Position numbers and translations under genes: made by a program | From: Candidatus Amunia macphersoniae | GTDB lineage: Bacteria > Chloroflexota > Dormibacteria > Aeolococcales > Aeolococcaceae | Direction of reading: 5' to 3' | Assembly: GCA_016464795.1 (NCBI GenBank) | Contig: JAEKNN010000003.1 | Span: forward strand, 1 to 55,120 | DNA length: 55,120 bases | Shown here: piece after piece, positions 33,297 through 40,659 of the stretch | Layout of the letters: each line of letters starts with the position of its first letter | Numbering within the stretch: position 1 is the stretch's first letter | Notes under the pieces: generated by a model | The model's database searches: none | Seen by the model: only the letters and a program-made list of their open reading frames with translations | Told to the model about the DNA's origin: nothing

Positions 33297-35501
33297 TCAC
33301 TGGGCCGCCAACCCCCGGCGCTTCCGGCGGACGGTCAGGGCGGCGCCTACCCCACCCACCGTGAGAAGCAGCGGAACCCACGGGCTCTCGGGGACGTCGG
33401 TGGGCGCGCTCGGGTTGAAGTCGAAGCTGGGCACCACGTCGAGCAGGTTGAAGAGCTGACCGCCGATCCCCCCGAAAGACGGTGGGGTCTCCGCGTTGCC
33501 GGTCGGCAGCGTCTGCGACGACCCGGTGACCGTGTACAGGGTGGAGCCGATCGCCCCCGGCTCGCTCACGGCGGAAGTGGGCACGGTGATGGTGATGATG
33601 CCGGGGGCGGCCGCCGTGTAGGTGCATGCTGCCCCGGTGAGCCGGGTGGATCCGGGGTAGGTCAGGGCGACCCCGCCGCCCACCAGGGTGGTGGCGTTCT
33701 GGCCGGCCCAGCAGGTAGGGGGCTGGCCACTGACAGACTCCATGTAGACCATGAAGAGCGCGCCGCCGTTAGGGTCGCTGGAGGACGGCACGTGCCACTG
33801 GGTCTGCCAGATCAGGGTCGTGCCGCCCGCTCCGGTGCCCGGGGTGAGGCTGGTGAGGTCGGCGACCTGCATCTGCACCTTGTAATGCCCGGCGTCAGGC
33901 TGCGACATGCAGACCCTCTGCAGGTCGAGGTTGGGCTGGTTGGGGCCGACGACACCCCCGGAGTCGAAGGTGGCGTCAGAGGGCGGCTGGTCACTCGCGC
34001 AGTTGCCGGTCAACGCCGGGGTGCCGGCAACCGGGGTGCCAAACACGCCAGGGCCGGAGTTCTGGCGGACGAACATCGCCTGCGGGGTGGAGGGCTCGTC
34101 GATGTTGTTGGAGTCAGCGTAGGAAATGTTCGCCTCACCCTGAGCGCCCGCGCGGATCTGGAGGAAGTCGCCGAGGGTGCGGTCGCCCCTCTGGCCGCCC
34201 ATCACCGTGTTGATGGTCCCGCGGTGGATGAAATGCTCACTGGCGACCGCGGGCGCCGACCAGGTTGCCCCGTTGTCGAGGGTCTGGCTGAGGAAGAGGC
34301 TCCAGTCACCCGTGGTGCTGTCGGGACCGGCCGTCCCCTGATGACCCTGCGGAGTGCCGTACCAGGCGACATCGACCTTGCCGGCGTCGCCGGCGGCGAG
34401 CCAGGCGAAGACGTTGTTGAGAAGGCCCGGGGTGGGCAGGGACGAGACCGCCCAGGTGTTGCCTTCGTCCGACGATGTGGCGAACCTGAGGCTGGTGTCA
34501 CCGGTGATGGCACCCCGCGCTCCTGGAGCTTGCTCCCAGACCGCGTAGAGGTTGCCCTTGCGATCGACGGACATGGTGGCGAAGCTACCGCCGGTCACCG
34601 ACCCCGGGAAGCTCGAGATCAGCTTGTCCTGACAGTTCACGTAGCCGGTGGGGTTGGTAACCGAGGCCCCCACCTCGTCGCAGCGCCCCATGCTCACCGA
34701 ATTGAAGGCGGCGTTGTCATGGACGACGAACACCCGGGCGCCGTCCTTGTAGCGGTAGAACTCGTTGTTGCCCATGATCCCCTCGTCGCAGGTGACAGTC
34801 TGTGAGGGGCCGAAGTTGACGCCCGCCTGGACCCCGGCGAGCAGTGGTGACTGGGCCAGGACGAGGACATTCCGCAGGTTGCCGGCGGGGCTACCGTTGG
34901 GGCAGGTGATCGGGGTGCTATTGGTCTGCGCAATGCGATCGTAGGCGAGATTGAGGAAGCCGCCGCTGCGAACGTTGCCGTCGGTGGCGTACCACTGCCG
35001 GTCAACTCCCACGTCGGGGACACCGTTGCAGCTGGTGTTGGCACCGAAGGTGGTGCCCTGGTCATCTGACCTGGCCGTGCTGAAGTTGGCGAGGGTCAGG
35101 TCGTTGAAGTAGAGGCTGCCACCACTGTCGACGGCGAGCTCACTGTCGCCACCGCCCACGCAGGAGACCGGCTTTCCCGCCGGCTGCACAGAGGCGGGGA
35201 TCCACTTGAAGGTCTGACCGCCGTCGAGGGACCGCCAGATGTCGCTGATCGTGGAGGACAGCGACTGGGGTGCGCTGGTGTAGACGGCGTTCCTCTGCGG
35301 GTCGAGCCGGAGGTCCTGCTCGAATCCGTTCCCCTGGATGCCGCTCGCCACCGGGGTTGCGAAGCCGGGGGTGGCGGGGGGAGTCGCAACGGTCAAGCCG
35401 GCGGCCACCGCGCGCGGTGGCTGGGGCGCCAGGCTGAGCGCGACGGCCACGCCAACGCCGACGCAGAGCCCGCGGCGAAGCATGGCAGAACGATCAGTCA
35501 T
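33297..35501 (-). CDS. Secreted beta-propeller-like protein with VPESPW C-terminal tail, paralog 6
   Basis: 734 residues. Signal peptide ends about residue 32 (PPRAVAA), and its first 30 residues closely follow those of paralog 4. Family motifs: WRSLDGGQTFKW, VDRQWYATDGN and DRTLGDFLQIRAGAQG. A C-terminal beta domain (about 540-690) precedes the tail VPESPW at 703, a helix and VRRKRR. ATG 35501 overlaps the stop of a 42-codon leader ORF (ATGACTGA), with GGAGAG as ribosome-binding site. Paralogs 4 and 6 are the closest pair by both ends and leader design. Confidence 0.8.
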   Translation of the reverse strand: MTDRSAMLRRGLCVGVGVAVALSLAPQPPRAVAAGLTVATPPATPGFATPVASGIQGNGFEQDLRLDPQRNAVYTSAPQSLSSTISDIWRSLDGGQTFKWIPASVQPAGKPVSCVGGGDSELAVDSGGSLYFNDLTLANFSTARSDDQGTTFGANTSCNGVPDVGVDRQWYATDGNVRSGGFLNLAYDRIAQTNSTPITCPNGSPAGNLRNVLVLAQSPLLAGVQAGVNFGPSQTVTCDEGIMGNNEFYRYKDGARVFVVHDNAAFNSVSMGRCDEVGASVTNPTGYVNCQDKLISSFPGSVTGGSFATMSVDRKGNLYAVWEQAPGARGAITGDTSLRFATSSDEGNTWAVSSLPTPGLLNNVFAWLAAGDAGKVDVAWYGTPQGHQGTAGPDSTTGDWSLFLSQTLDNGATWSAPAVASEHFIHRGTINTVMGGQRGDRTLGDFLQIRAGAQGEANISYADSNNIDEPSTPQAMFVRQNSGPGVFGTPVAGTPALTGNCASDQPPSDATFDSGGVVGPNQPNLDLQRVCMSQPDAGHYKVQMQVADLTSLTPGTGAGGTTLIWQTQWHVPSSSDPNGGALFMVYMESVSGQPPTCWAGQNATTLVGGGVALTYPGSTRLTGAACTYTAAAPGIITITVPTSAVSEPGAIGSTLYTVTGSSQTLPTGNAETPPSFGGIGGQLFNLLDVVPSFDFNPSAPTDVPESPWVPLLLTVGGVGAALTVRRKRRGLAAQ

Positions 35502-35622
35502 CGACGTCTCTCCTGGAGCAGGTTGTTGCTTGTGTCGACGGGTTGGTTGGCGCGCATCCGCGTCTGGTGTCCCCCTGCCCACCCGGCATCAGGCACGACA
35601 TGGCAGCGATCGTCACAGTCAT
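35494..35622 (-). CDS. Leader ORF (42 aa) coupled to paralog 6
   Basis: Begins at ATG 35622 behind GGAAGGGG and ends with an eight-base overlap into the paralog 6 start. The peptide starts MTVTIAAMSCLMPGG and has no known domain. The same ribosome-binding site, length and overlap occur upstream of paralog 4, while the peptide itself is largely different. This favours a role in translational coupling over a peptide product. Confidence 0.5.
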   Translation of the reverse strand: MTVTIAAMSCLMPGGQGDTRRGCAPTNPSTQATTCSRRDVDD

Positions 35623-35671
35623 TGGCGCCCCTTCCTTGGATCGTGCCACCTTTGCGCAGCGCCACCCGCAG

Positions 35672-35677
35672 AGTATG
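35672..35677 (-). promoter_or_regulatory. -10 box for the paralog 6 leader
   Basis: CATACT on the minus strand, preceded by CCCCGATC as in the paralog 4 leader. The leader ATG is about 50 bases downstream. Confidence 0.45.
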
Positions 35678-35716
35678 GATCGGGGTGGCAGGCCGACGGA
35701 CCGTCCAGTCAACATA

Positions 35717-35750
35717 GCAAGGGCCCAGCAACGCACTGCTGAGCCCTTGT
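35717..35750 (-). terminator. Hairpin after the small secreted protein gene
   Basis: Bases 35717-35730 pair with 35737-35750 (13 of 14, loop of six). The hairpin lies about 20 bp past the stop of the minus-strand gene at 35771. It lacks a T run on that strand, so termination strength is uncertain; on the plus strand a short TTGTTTC follows. Confidence 0.5.
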
Positions 35751-35770
35751 TTCAGTGGTGGTCCGTCGCG

Positions 35771-36424
35771 TCAGCTAGCGAGGTCGGCGTTACGACGCCT
35801 CCAGACGAATACTGCCGCACCTGCAACGCCCATCCCAGCGAGGGCGATCAGACCAGCGGCTGGGGCTTCGGGGACGTTCGGCGGGGTTTGGCACGCAGAC
35901 GGGTCCGCGAGGCCCTTGCTCGAGCCAACCAGGTTTGTGTAGTCGGTAGTGCCATCGGCATTGGTGATGGCCACGCGATCGCAGATGCTGTCACCGGCGG
36001 CCACGGTCAAGGTGGTGAACGTCTCGCCCCCCGAGAACGAAGGGCTGCTCGAGAACATCTCGTACTTGATGTTGCTGGGGTCATTGTTGGCGTAGGCGCA
36101 ATCCTCGAGCGCGGTCTGCGTTGACTTGCTGGTGGTCGTGACTCTGAAAAAGTACGTGATGGTTTGCCCATTGGGTGTCGATGTGACGAACGCCTTGGTG
36201 GCAGCCGTGGGCGTTGCGGCAAGAATAGTCTTGCAGTCCGCGATACCGCTATTGGCGGAGGGACTGGTCGTGACGCCGGTGGTCACATGGCTTGTCGGCA
36301 CGGGAGCGGCTGCAGCTGCAGCTCGGAGAGCCAACGGACCCGCGACGAGGGCGAGGCAAGCTGCCGCGCCCGCTGTTGTGATCACCATCCGGTGGAGGCG
36401 ACCAGCGCCCCTCAACTCAGTCAT
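35771..36424 (-). CDS. Small secreted protein with VPEAPA C-terminal tail
   Basis: 217 residues. Signal peptide ends about residue 38 (LRAAAAAA). The mature part (about 45-180) is a single beta-rich domain with two Cys pairs (IADCKTIL, LEDCAYA, SICDRVA, ACQTPP) and no Asp boxes, so it is not a propeller. The tail VPEAPA at 184, a Gly/Ala/Val helix and WRRRN matches the large paralogs. ATG 36424 is supported by alignment with the start of paralog 7, and both share their upstream region. It may be a pilin-like or adaptor surface protein; no function is assigned. Confidence 0.75.
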   Translation of the reverse strand: MTELRGAGRLHRMVITTAGAAACLALVAGPLALRAAAAAAPVPTSHVTTGVTTSPSANSGIADCKTILAATPTAATKAFVTSTPNGQTITYFFRVTTTSKSTQTALEDCAYANNDPSNIKYEMFSSSPSFSGGETFTTLTVAAGDSICDRVAITNADGTTDYTNLVGSSKGLADPSACQTPPNVPEAPAAGLIALAGMGVAGAAVFVWRRRNADLAS

Positions 36425-36465
36425 GCCCTTCACTGCCTCCCCTTCACTGACGTGTGCCGCACAGA

Positions 36466-36484
36466 GTAGCAAGTTCTGCACCCT
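36466..36484 (-). promoter_or_regulatory. Conserved upstream block of the small secreted protein
   Basis: Same 18-base sequence as at 33184-33167, with TACTCT as the -10-like box. The spacing to the start codon (about 40 bases) is also alike. Confidence 0.5.
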
Positions 36485-36541
36485 TCCATCAAACATGGAG
36501 CGGAAGTCGTCCTCTGGCCCGATGGATCGCATCGAGCGGCT

Positions 36542-37861
36542 CTAACGGCGCGCCGATCGGCGGCCCAGCCAGAACCCGACCAGCACACCGGCGGGCAGCA
36601 GCCCGAGCAGGGTCCGGGTCTGACCCAGCTGCGCCTTGACCACGCTGCCCACCAGCGCCAGAGCGTCCAGGCTCTCGGGCTCCTTGGGGGTCGTGCCCTG
36701 ACGGCTCGGCACTGGCAACGGCCGGCCGCTCGCCGACACCCGGTCCGACACCCGGGCGGCGGGACTCGACTGCGCCCCACCTGACACCGGGGCTTCCGGC
36801 ATCCGGGTCTCAGGGACGTCGGGACGCGCTCCTGCACCGGATGTCGATGCCGCGCGGCCTTCGGTCATGGCCTGGTCGCCCTTGACCTGCTCGACCGGCG
36901 CGGTGCCCGGGGTGGCCTCCTCCGGATCGCGCTGCACCCCCTCCCAGCGGGTTCCGGCAGCGAGCGTCTCAACCCCCTCGACCACAGTCTCACCGCTGCG
37001 CTCGGGAACCGCCGGATGGTCACCTTCATGGGACTGGTCAGACACTCGGTCCGAGCCATTGGCGGCGGGACTCGACTGGGAGCCACCTCCTTGGGCCTCC
37101 GCAGACACTCTGTCAGACACCCTGGCGGCAGGGCTCGACTGAGCGCCGCCTGACACGGGCGCCTCGCGCATCCTGGTCTCCGGCACATCCGCGGGCTTGC
37201 CTCCGCGTGAGCCCGTCCCCTTGCGGCCTTCGGTCATGGCGCGGTCACCCTCGACCTGCTCGACCGGCGCGGTGTGTGGGGTGGCATCCTGCGGGTCGCG
37301 CTGCACGCCCTCGGAGCGCGATCCGGCGGCGAGCGTCTCGACTCCCTCGACCACAGTGTCGCCACTCCGCTCGGGGACCGCGGGGTCGCCACCCGGAGCA
37401 CCTGAGTCCGCGGTCGGCTGGTTGACGAGGAGGGCCTGCAGGTTGTTGGCGAATTGCCCCATCAGCTGTTCGCCGACCTTGGTGATGACCCCCTTGCCCA
37501 TGGCCGCGGCACGGCCGGAGAGCTTCACGTCCGCCCTGCAGCTGCCACGGGTGACCTCGCCATCCTCAGCCAGCCGGAGCTCGATGGTGCCCTCGGCGGT
37601 GCCCTGGCCCTTGACCTCCTGGGCACGACCGCGCACCACCGCGCGATGGGCTGCGGCATCCCGCTCGACCACGTCGAGCGTCCCCTTGTACTGCATGGTG
37701 ATGGGGCCGAGCCTGACCCGCATGGTGACCTCGAACGCGTCCTCGGAGAGCGCCACCACCGAGGCGCCGGGCACGCATCCCGCGACGTGCTCGAAGTCCA
37801 TCAACGTGTGCCACACCTGGTCGCGCGGTGCGGTGACGGCGAAGGTGTTGTCGAGCTGCAT
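36542..37861 (-). CDS. coxG: CoxG-type SRPBCC protein with long repeat linker and C-terminal membrane anchor
   Basis: 439 residues, against about 150-230 for typical CoxG. Residues 1-150 are the CoxG/SRPBCC domain (FAVTAPRDQVWHTLMDFEHV, CVPGASVV, YKGTLDVVERD, GQFANNLQALL). Residues 159-376 hold two ~95-residue direct repeats (159-253 and 281-376) of acidic, Pro/Ser/Gly-rich sequence starting PAVPERSG. A final helix (about 400-432) with WLGRRSARR anchors it to the membrane. CoxG is reported to help place or supply CO dehydrogenase at the membrane. ATG 37861 follows GGAGGGA and shares its A with the coxE stop. Confidence 0.85.
   Translation of the reverse strand: MQLDNTFAVTAPRDQVWHTLMDFEHVAGCVPGASVVALSEDAFEVTMRVRLGPITMQYKGTLDVVERDAAAHRAVVRGRAQEVKGQGTAEGTIELRLAEDGEVTRGSCRADVKLSGRAAAMGKGVITKVGEQLMGQFANNLQALLVNQPTADSGAPGGDPAVPERSGDTVVEGVETLAAGSRSEGVQRDPQDATPHTAPVEQVEGDRAMTEGRKGTGSRGGKPADVPETRMREAPVSGGAQSSPAARVSDRVSAEAQGGGSQSSPAANGSDRVSDQSHEGDHPAVPERSGETVVEGVETLAAGTRWEGVQRDPEEATPGTAPVEQVKGDQAMTEGRAASTSGAGARPDVPETRMPEAPVSGGAQSSPAARVSDRVSASGRPLPVPSRQGTTPKEPESLDALALVGSVVKAQLGQTRTLLGLLPAGVLVGFWLGRRSARR
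36734..37387 (-). repeat. Two direct ~285-bp repeats within coxG
   Basis: Copy A (37387-37103) and copy B (37021-36734) encode parallel blocks beginning PAVPERSG and ending AARVSDRVS. They differ by scattered substitutions, so the duplication is not recent. A shorter duplicate of the block end (SQSSPAANGSDRVS) lies between them. Confidence 0.8.
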
Positions 37862-39150
37862 CACATGTCCCTCCGATGTGCGTGTTCTCTTTGTGCCTGT
37901 GCTCTTTGTTCCCGCTGTGTTTGTGCCTGTTCTCTTGGGCCCCCGGCAGAGATCGCCGCCGCCACGGCGTCGAGCGCAGCCAGTGTGTGTCCGCTGACGA
38001 AGGCATCGCAGTAGGGGAGGGCGGCGGCCATGCCACCGGTGACCGGTGCGTAGCCCGGCGCCGCCCTGCGCGGGTTGACCCACACGATGCGGTGGGCCAG
38101 ACGCCGCAGGCGCGCCATCTGCTCGGCCAGGTGGTGTGGCTCGCCGTGCTCCCAGCCGTCGGAGAGGATGACGACGACGGCGCCACGCGCCAGCCCGCGC
38201 CGCCCGTGGGTGTCGATGAAGCGGCGGAGGCTCTCGGCGAGCCGCGTTCCGCCCGCCCAGTCGGGTGCCTTGGCCGCAGCCTCGGCGAGCGCTTGGTCGG
38301 GATCGCGCAACGCCAGCTGGTGGGTCAATCGGGTCAGCCGGGTTGCGAACACGAACGCCTCGGCCCGCCCTCCGCAGACGGCGCCCTGGAGGAGCGAGAG
38401 GAAGACGCGGGTGTAGGGCTCCATCGACCCCGAGACGTCGCAGAGCAGAACCAGCTGTCGCGGGTGCTGCCGCCGCCTGCGGTGGATCAACCTCACCGGT
38501 TCGCCGCCGGTGCGGCGCGCGCGGCGCAGGGTGCGGCGGAGATCGACGCGCTCGCCGGCACGGAGGTTGGCCCGGGTGCGCCGAACGCGCCGGCGTGGCG
38601 TGGCCAGCACGACCCTGCGGACGAGCCGGCGCATCTCGGCGATCTCGTCGGCTTCCAGGTCGGCGAACGCGGTCTCCCGGAGCCGCTCGTCGGGCGAAGC
38701 CACCGCCGGCACCACGCTCTGTTCGGGCGCCTGCTCGGCGCCGCGGTCACGCGACGCGGCCGTGGCCGGACGCGACGTGGAGGGGTCGGCCTCGCCGGCC
38801 ACCTGACGGCGCTGAGACGCCACCGGTCGCCGACGTGGCTCCGACCCCGCCGGTGGCGGGCCGGCGGTGTCGCCGCGGTTGTCGGCCGGGTCGAGCATGC
38901 CGTCGAACACCGCGGCGAAGACGGCGTCGAACAGCGACAGCTGGCTGGGCTCTGAGACCAGCGCGATCCGCGCGGTCCAATACAGCTGGTCGCGGCGCCG
39001 CGGCAGCACCAGCGGAAGCGCGTCGGCGAATCGCCCCGCCTGCATCGGCGTGACCGTCATCCCAGCGCGATGGAGCGTGCTTGCCAGCGCCACCGCCAGC
39101 GCGGCAGGCTCCACGACCACACGCGCCCCCGGTGGGCTCATCTCAGCCAT
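37861..39150 (-). CDS. coxE: CoxE-like von Willebrand factor A protein
   Basis: About 429 residues. The N-terminal ~190 residues are helical with a variable Pro/Arg/Ala linker; the VWA domain (about 220-390) has the metal-site motif CDVSGSM, then GGTRLAESLRRF and VVILSDGWEHG. With the MoxR-type ATPase it matures the CO dehydrogenase active site in characterised systems. ATG 39150 overlaps the end of the ATPase gene; GTG 39159 and ATG 39141 are alternatives. The last ~25 residues are a Gln/Arg/Ala repeat coded by a short degenerate DNA repeat. Confidence 0.85.
   Translation of the reverse strand: MAEMSPPGARVVVEPAALAVALASTLHRAGMTVTPMQAGRFADALPLVLPRRRDQLYWTARIALVSEPSQLSLFDAVFAAVFDGMLDPADNRGDTAGPPPAGSEPRRRPVASQRRQVAGEADPSTSRPATAASRDRGAEQAPEQSVVPAVASPDERLRETAFADLEADEIAEMRRLVRRVVLATPRRRVRRTRANLRAGERVDLRRTLRRARRTGGEPVRLIHRRRRQHPRQLVLLCDVSGSMEPYTRVFLSLLQGAVCGGRAEAFVFATRLTRLTHQLALRDPDQALAEAAAKAPDWAGGTRLAESLRRFIDTHGRRGLARGAVVVILSDGWEHGEPHHLAEQMARLRRLAHRIVWVNPRRAAPGYAPVTGGMAAALPYCDAFVSGHTLAALDAVAAAISAGGPREQAQTQREQRAQAQREHAHRRDM
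37880..37945 (-). repeat. Short degenerate repeat at the coxE 3' end
   Basis: Variants of AGAGAACAGGCACAAA occur about three times at the coxE-coxG junction. They encode the Gln/Arg-rich CoxE tail. The low complexity suggests slippage. Confidence 0.55.
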
Positions 39151-40066
39151 GCTCCGCACCCACCAGCCAGGGCATGCCCCGCTCGCGAACCAGAACCACG
39201 TCGTCGTGGTTCTTCAACACCGAGCCGAGCGTGGCTTTCGCTGACGAGGCGTCGAGGCTTTCCACGCCGAGCAGGGTCAGCGCCGCCACCCAGTCGATCG
39301 CCTCGGCGATGCCGGGCGGCTTCTCGACGTCGAGCGAGCGCAGGCGCGAGACGGCAGCCGCGACACCGAGGGTGAGCGGTTCGCCGCTCCGCGGTACCCG
39401 ACGGCGCACGATCTCAGCGGTGTGCTGGGCGCTGGGATACTCGATCCAGTGATACAGGCAACGCCGCTTGAGCGCGTCGTGCAGGTCGCGGGTGCGGTTG
39501 GAGGTGAGCACGACGATCGGCGGGTGGACGGCGTGGATGGTGCCCAGCTCGGGGATGGTCACCGCCGATTCCGCCAGCAGCTCGAAGGTGAAGGCCTCGA
39601 AGTCGTCGTCGGCCCGGTCGAGCTCGTCGATGAGCAGCACGGCGGGACGCGGTCCGGGGTGCTCGATGGCGGCAAGCAGTGGGCGGGGCATCAGGTAATC
39701 GCGGTTGAACAGGCTCTGCTCGTCGCGGTGCTCGCCGGTGGCCTCGGCGAGACGGATGGCCATCAGCTGGCGCGGATAGTTCCACTCGTACAGGGCCTCG
39801 GCGGCATCGATGCCCTCGTAGCACTGCAGGCGCAGCAACGGCGTGTCCAGCACCCGGGCCAGGGCCTTGGCAGCCTCGGTCTTGCCAACTCCGGCCTCGC
39901 CCTCGAGCAGGAGCGGCTGAGGCAGGCGCACCGCCATGAACAGGGCCATGGCCAAGCCCGGGTCCGCCAGGTAGTCGGCGGCGTCGAGCGCCCACGTCAA
40001 CGCGCTGACGTCGGGGACCCGACTGACGATGTCGTTCTCCGCCCCCGCGCGTGCCGCGCTGCTCAC
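39143..40066 (-). CDS. coxD: MoxR-type AAA+ ATPase (CoxD-like)
   Basis: 307 residues. Walker A GEAGVGKTEAAKAL (about 50-63), Walker B VLLIDELDRADDD, sensor 1 VVLTSNRTRDL and the arginine-rich LKRRCLYHW element are intact; ALYEWNYPRQL is a MoxR-family landmark. CoxD is the chaperone-type ATPase that, with the VWA protein, activates the CuSMo site of CO dehydrogenase in Oligotropha. GTG 40066 overlaps the mocA stop (GTGA), which decides against the longer frame to 40189. Confidence 0.88.
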   Translation of the reverse strand: MSSAARAGAENDIVSRVPDVSALTWALDAADYLADPGLAMALFMAVRLPQPLLLEGEAGVGKTEAAKALARVLDTPLLRLQCYEGIDAAEALYEWNYPRQLMAIRLAEATGEHRDEQSLFNRDYLMPRPLLAAIEHPGPRPAVLLIDELDRADDDFEAFTFELLAESAVTIPELGTIHAVHPPIVVLTSNRTRDLHDALKRRCLYHWIEYPSAQHTAEIVRRRVPRSGEPLTLGVAAAVSRLRSLDVEKPPGIAEAIDWVAALTLLGVESLDASSAKATLGSVLKNHDDVVLVRERGMPWLVGAEHG

Positions 40067-40659
40067 CGCGCCGGCGCGCTCGTCGCCAGCAGCTGTCGAT
40101 AGTCGTCGGCGATGTTGACGTTCAGCGGCACCGCTCCCGGCACGGTCACCTCGGCGACCGCCGCTGCGTGCTGGTCGAGCAGCCGCCACACCGCCTTGTC
40201 GCCGTGCATTGCTGCCAAATGTGGCAGCATCTCGCGGCCGAAGGCGAACGGATGACCGCGACCGTCGTCATACCTGCACACCGCCAGCGGGGCGTCGCCG
40301 CGGCCGGCGAGGAGGCGCTGGACAGCGTCAGGGCTCACCCCCGGCTGGTCGCCGAGCAGAAGCACCAGCACCGTCGTGGATCGCTCCAGCGCGGGGAGCG
40401 CGGCGGCGATCGACGACGAGCAGCCGGCGCCGAACCCGGGGTTGTCGACGACATCGCAGCCGTGCAGGTCGACGGCGGCGCGGACGTCGTCCGAGGCTCC
40501 CCCGAGCGCCACCACCAGCTGATCGAAACCGCACGATCGCGCCGTGTCGAGCACTGTGTCGAGCAGGGGCCGGCCCGCGAAGGGCAGCAGCTGCTTGGGC
40601 TGACCCAGCCGGCGTGAGCCGCCGGCGGCCAGCACCAGCCCGGCCACGGTGCCGGTCAC
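40063..40659 (-). CDS. mocA: MocA-like molybdenum cofactor cytidylyltransferase
   Basis: 198 residues of the MobA-like nucleotidyltransferase fold. LAAGGSRRLGQPKQLLPFAG (the nucleotide-binding loop) opens the protein, with LLGDQPGVS carrying the metal-binding Asp and GHPFAFGREM near the substrate site. The family makes molybdopterin cytosine dinucleotide, the cofactor of CoxL-type enzymes. GTG 40659 overlaps the stop of the XdhC::YHS gene by four bases, and its own stop overlaps coxD. Confidence 0.85.
   Translation of the reverse strand: MTGTVAGLVLAAGGSRRLGQPKQLLPFAGRPLLDTVLDTARSCGFDQLVVALGGASDDVRAAVDLHGCDVVDNPGFGAGCSSSIAAALPALERSTTVLVLLLGDQPGVSPDAVQRLLAGRGDAPLAVCRYDDGRGHPFAFGREMLPHLAAMHGDKAVWRLLDQHAAAVAEVTVPGAVPLNVNIADDYRQLLATSAPAR

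Noticed and set aside
17555..36424. Annotation of the large secreted proteins as sialidases
   Set aside because: Asp boxes mark a fold, not the enzyme; the catalytic context of sialidases is not seen.
17555..36424. A sorting enzyme (exosortase or sortase) within the cluster
   Set aside because: No multi-helix protein with the expected Cys/Arg/His pattern, and no sortase TLxTC motif, is present in the window.
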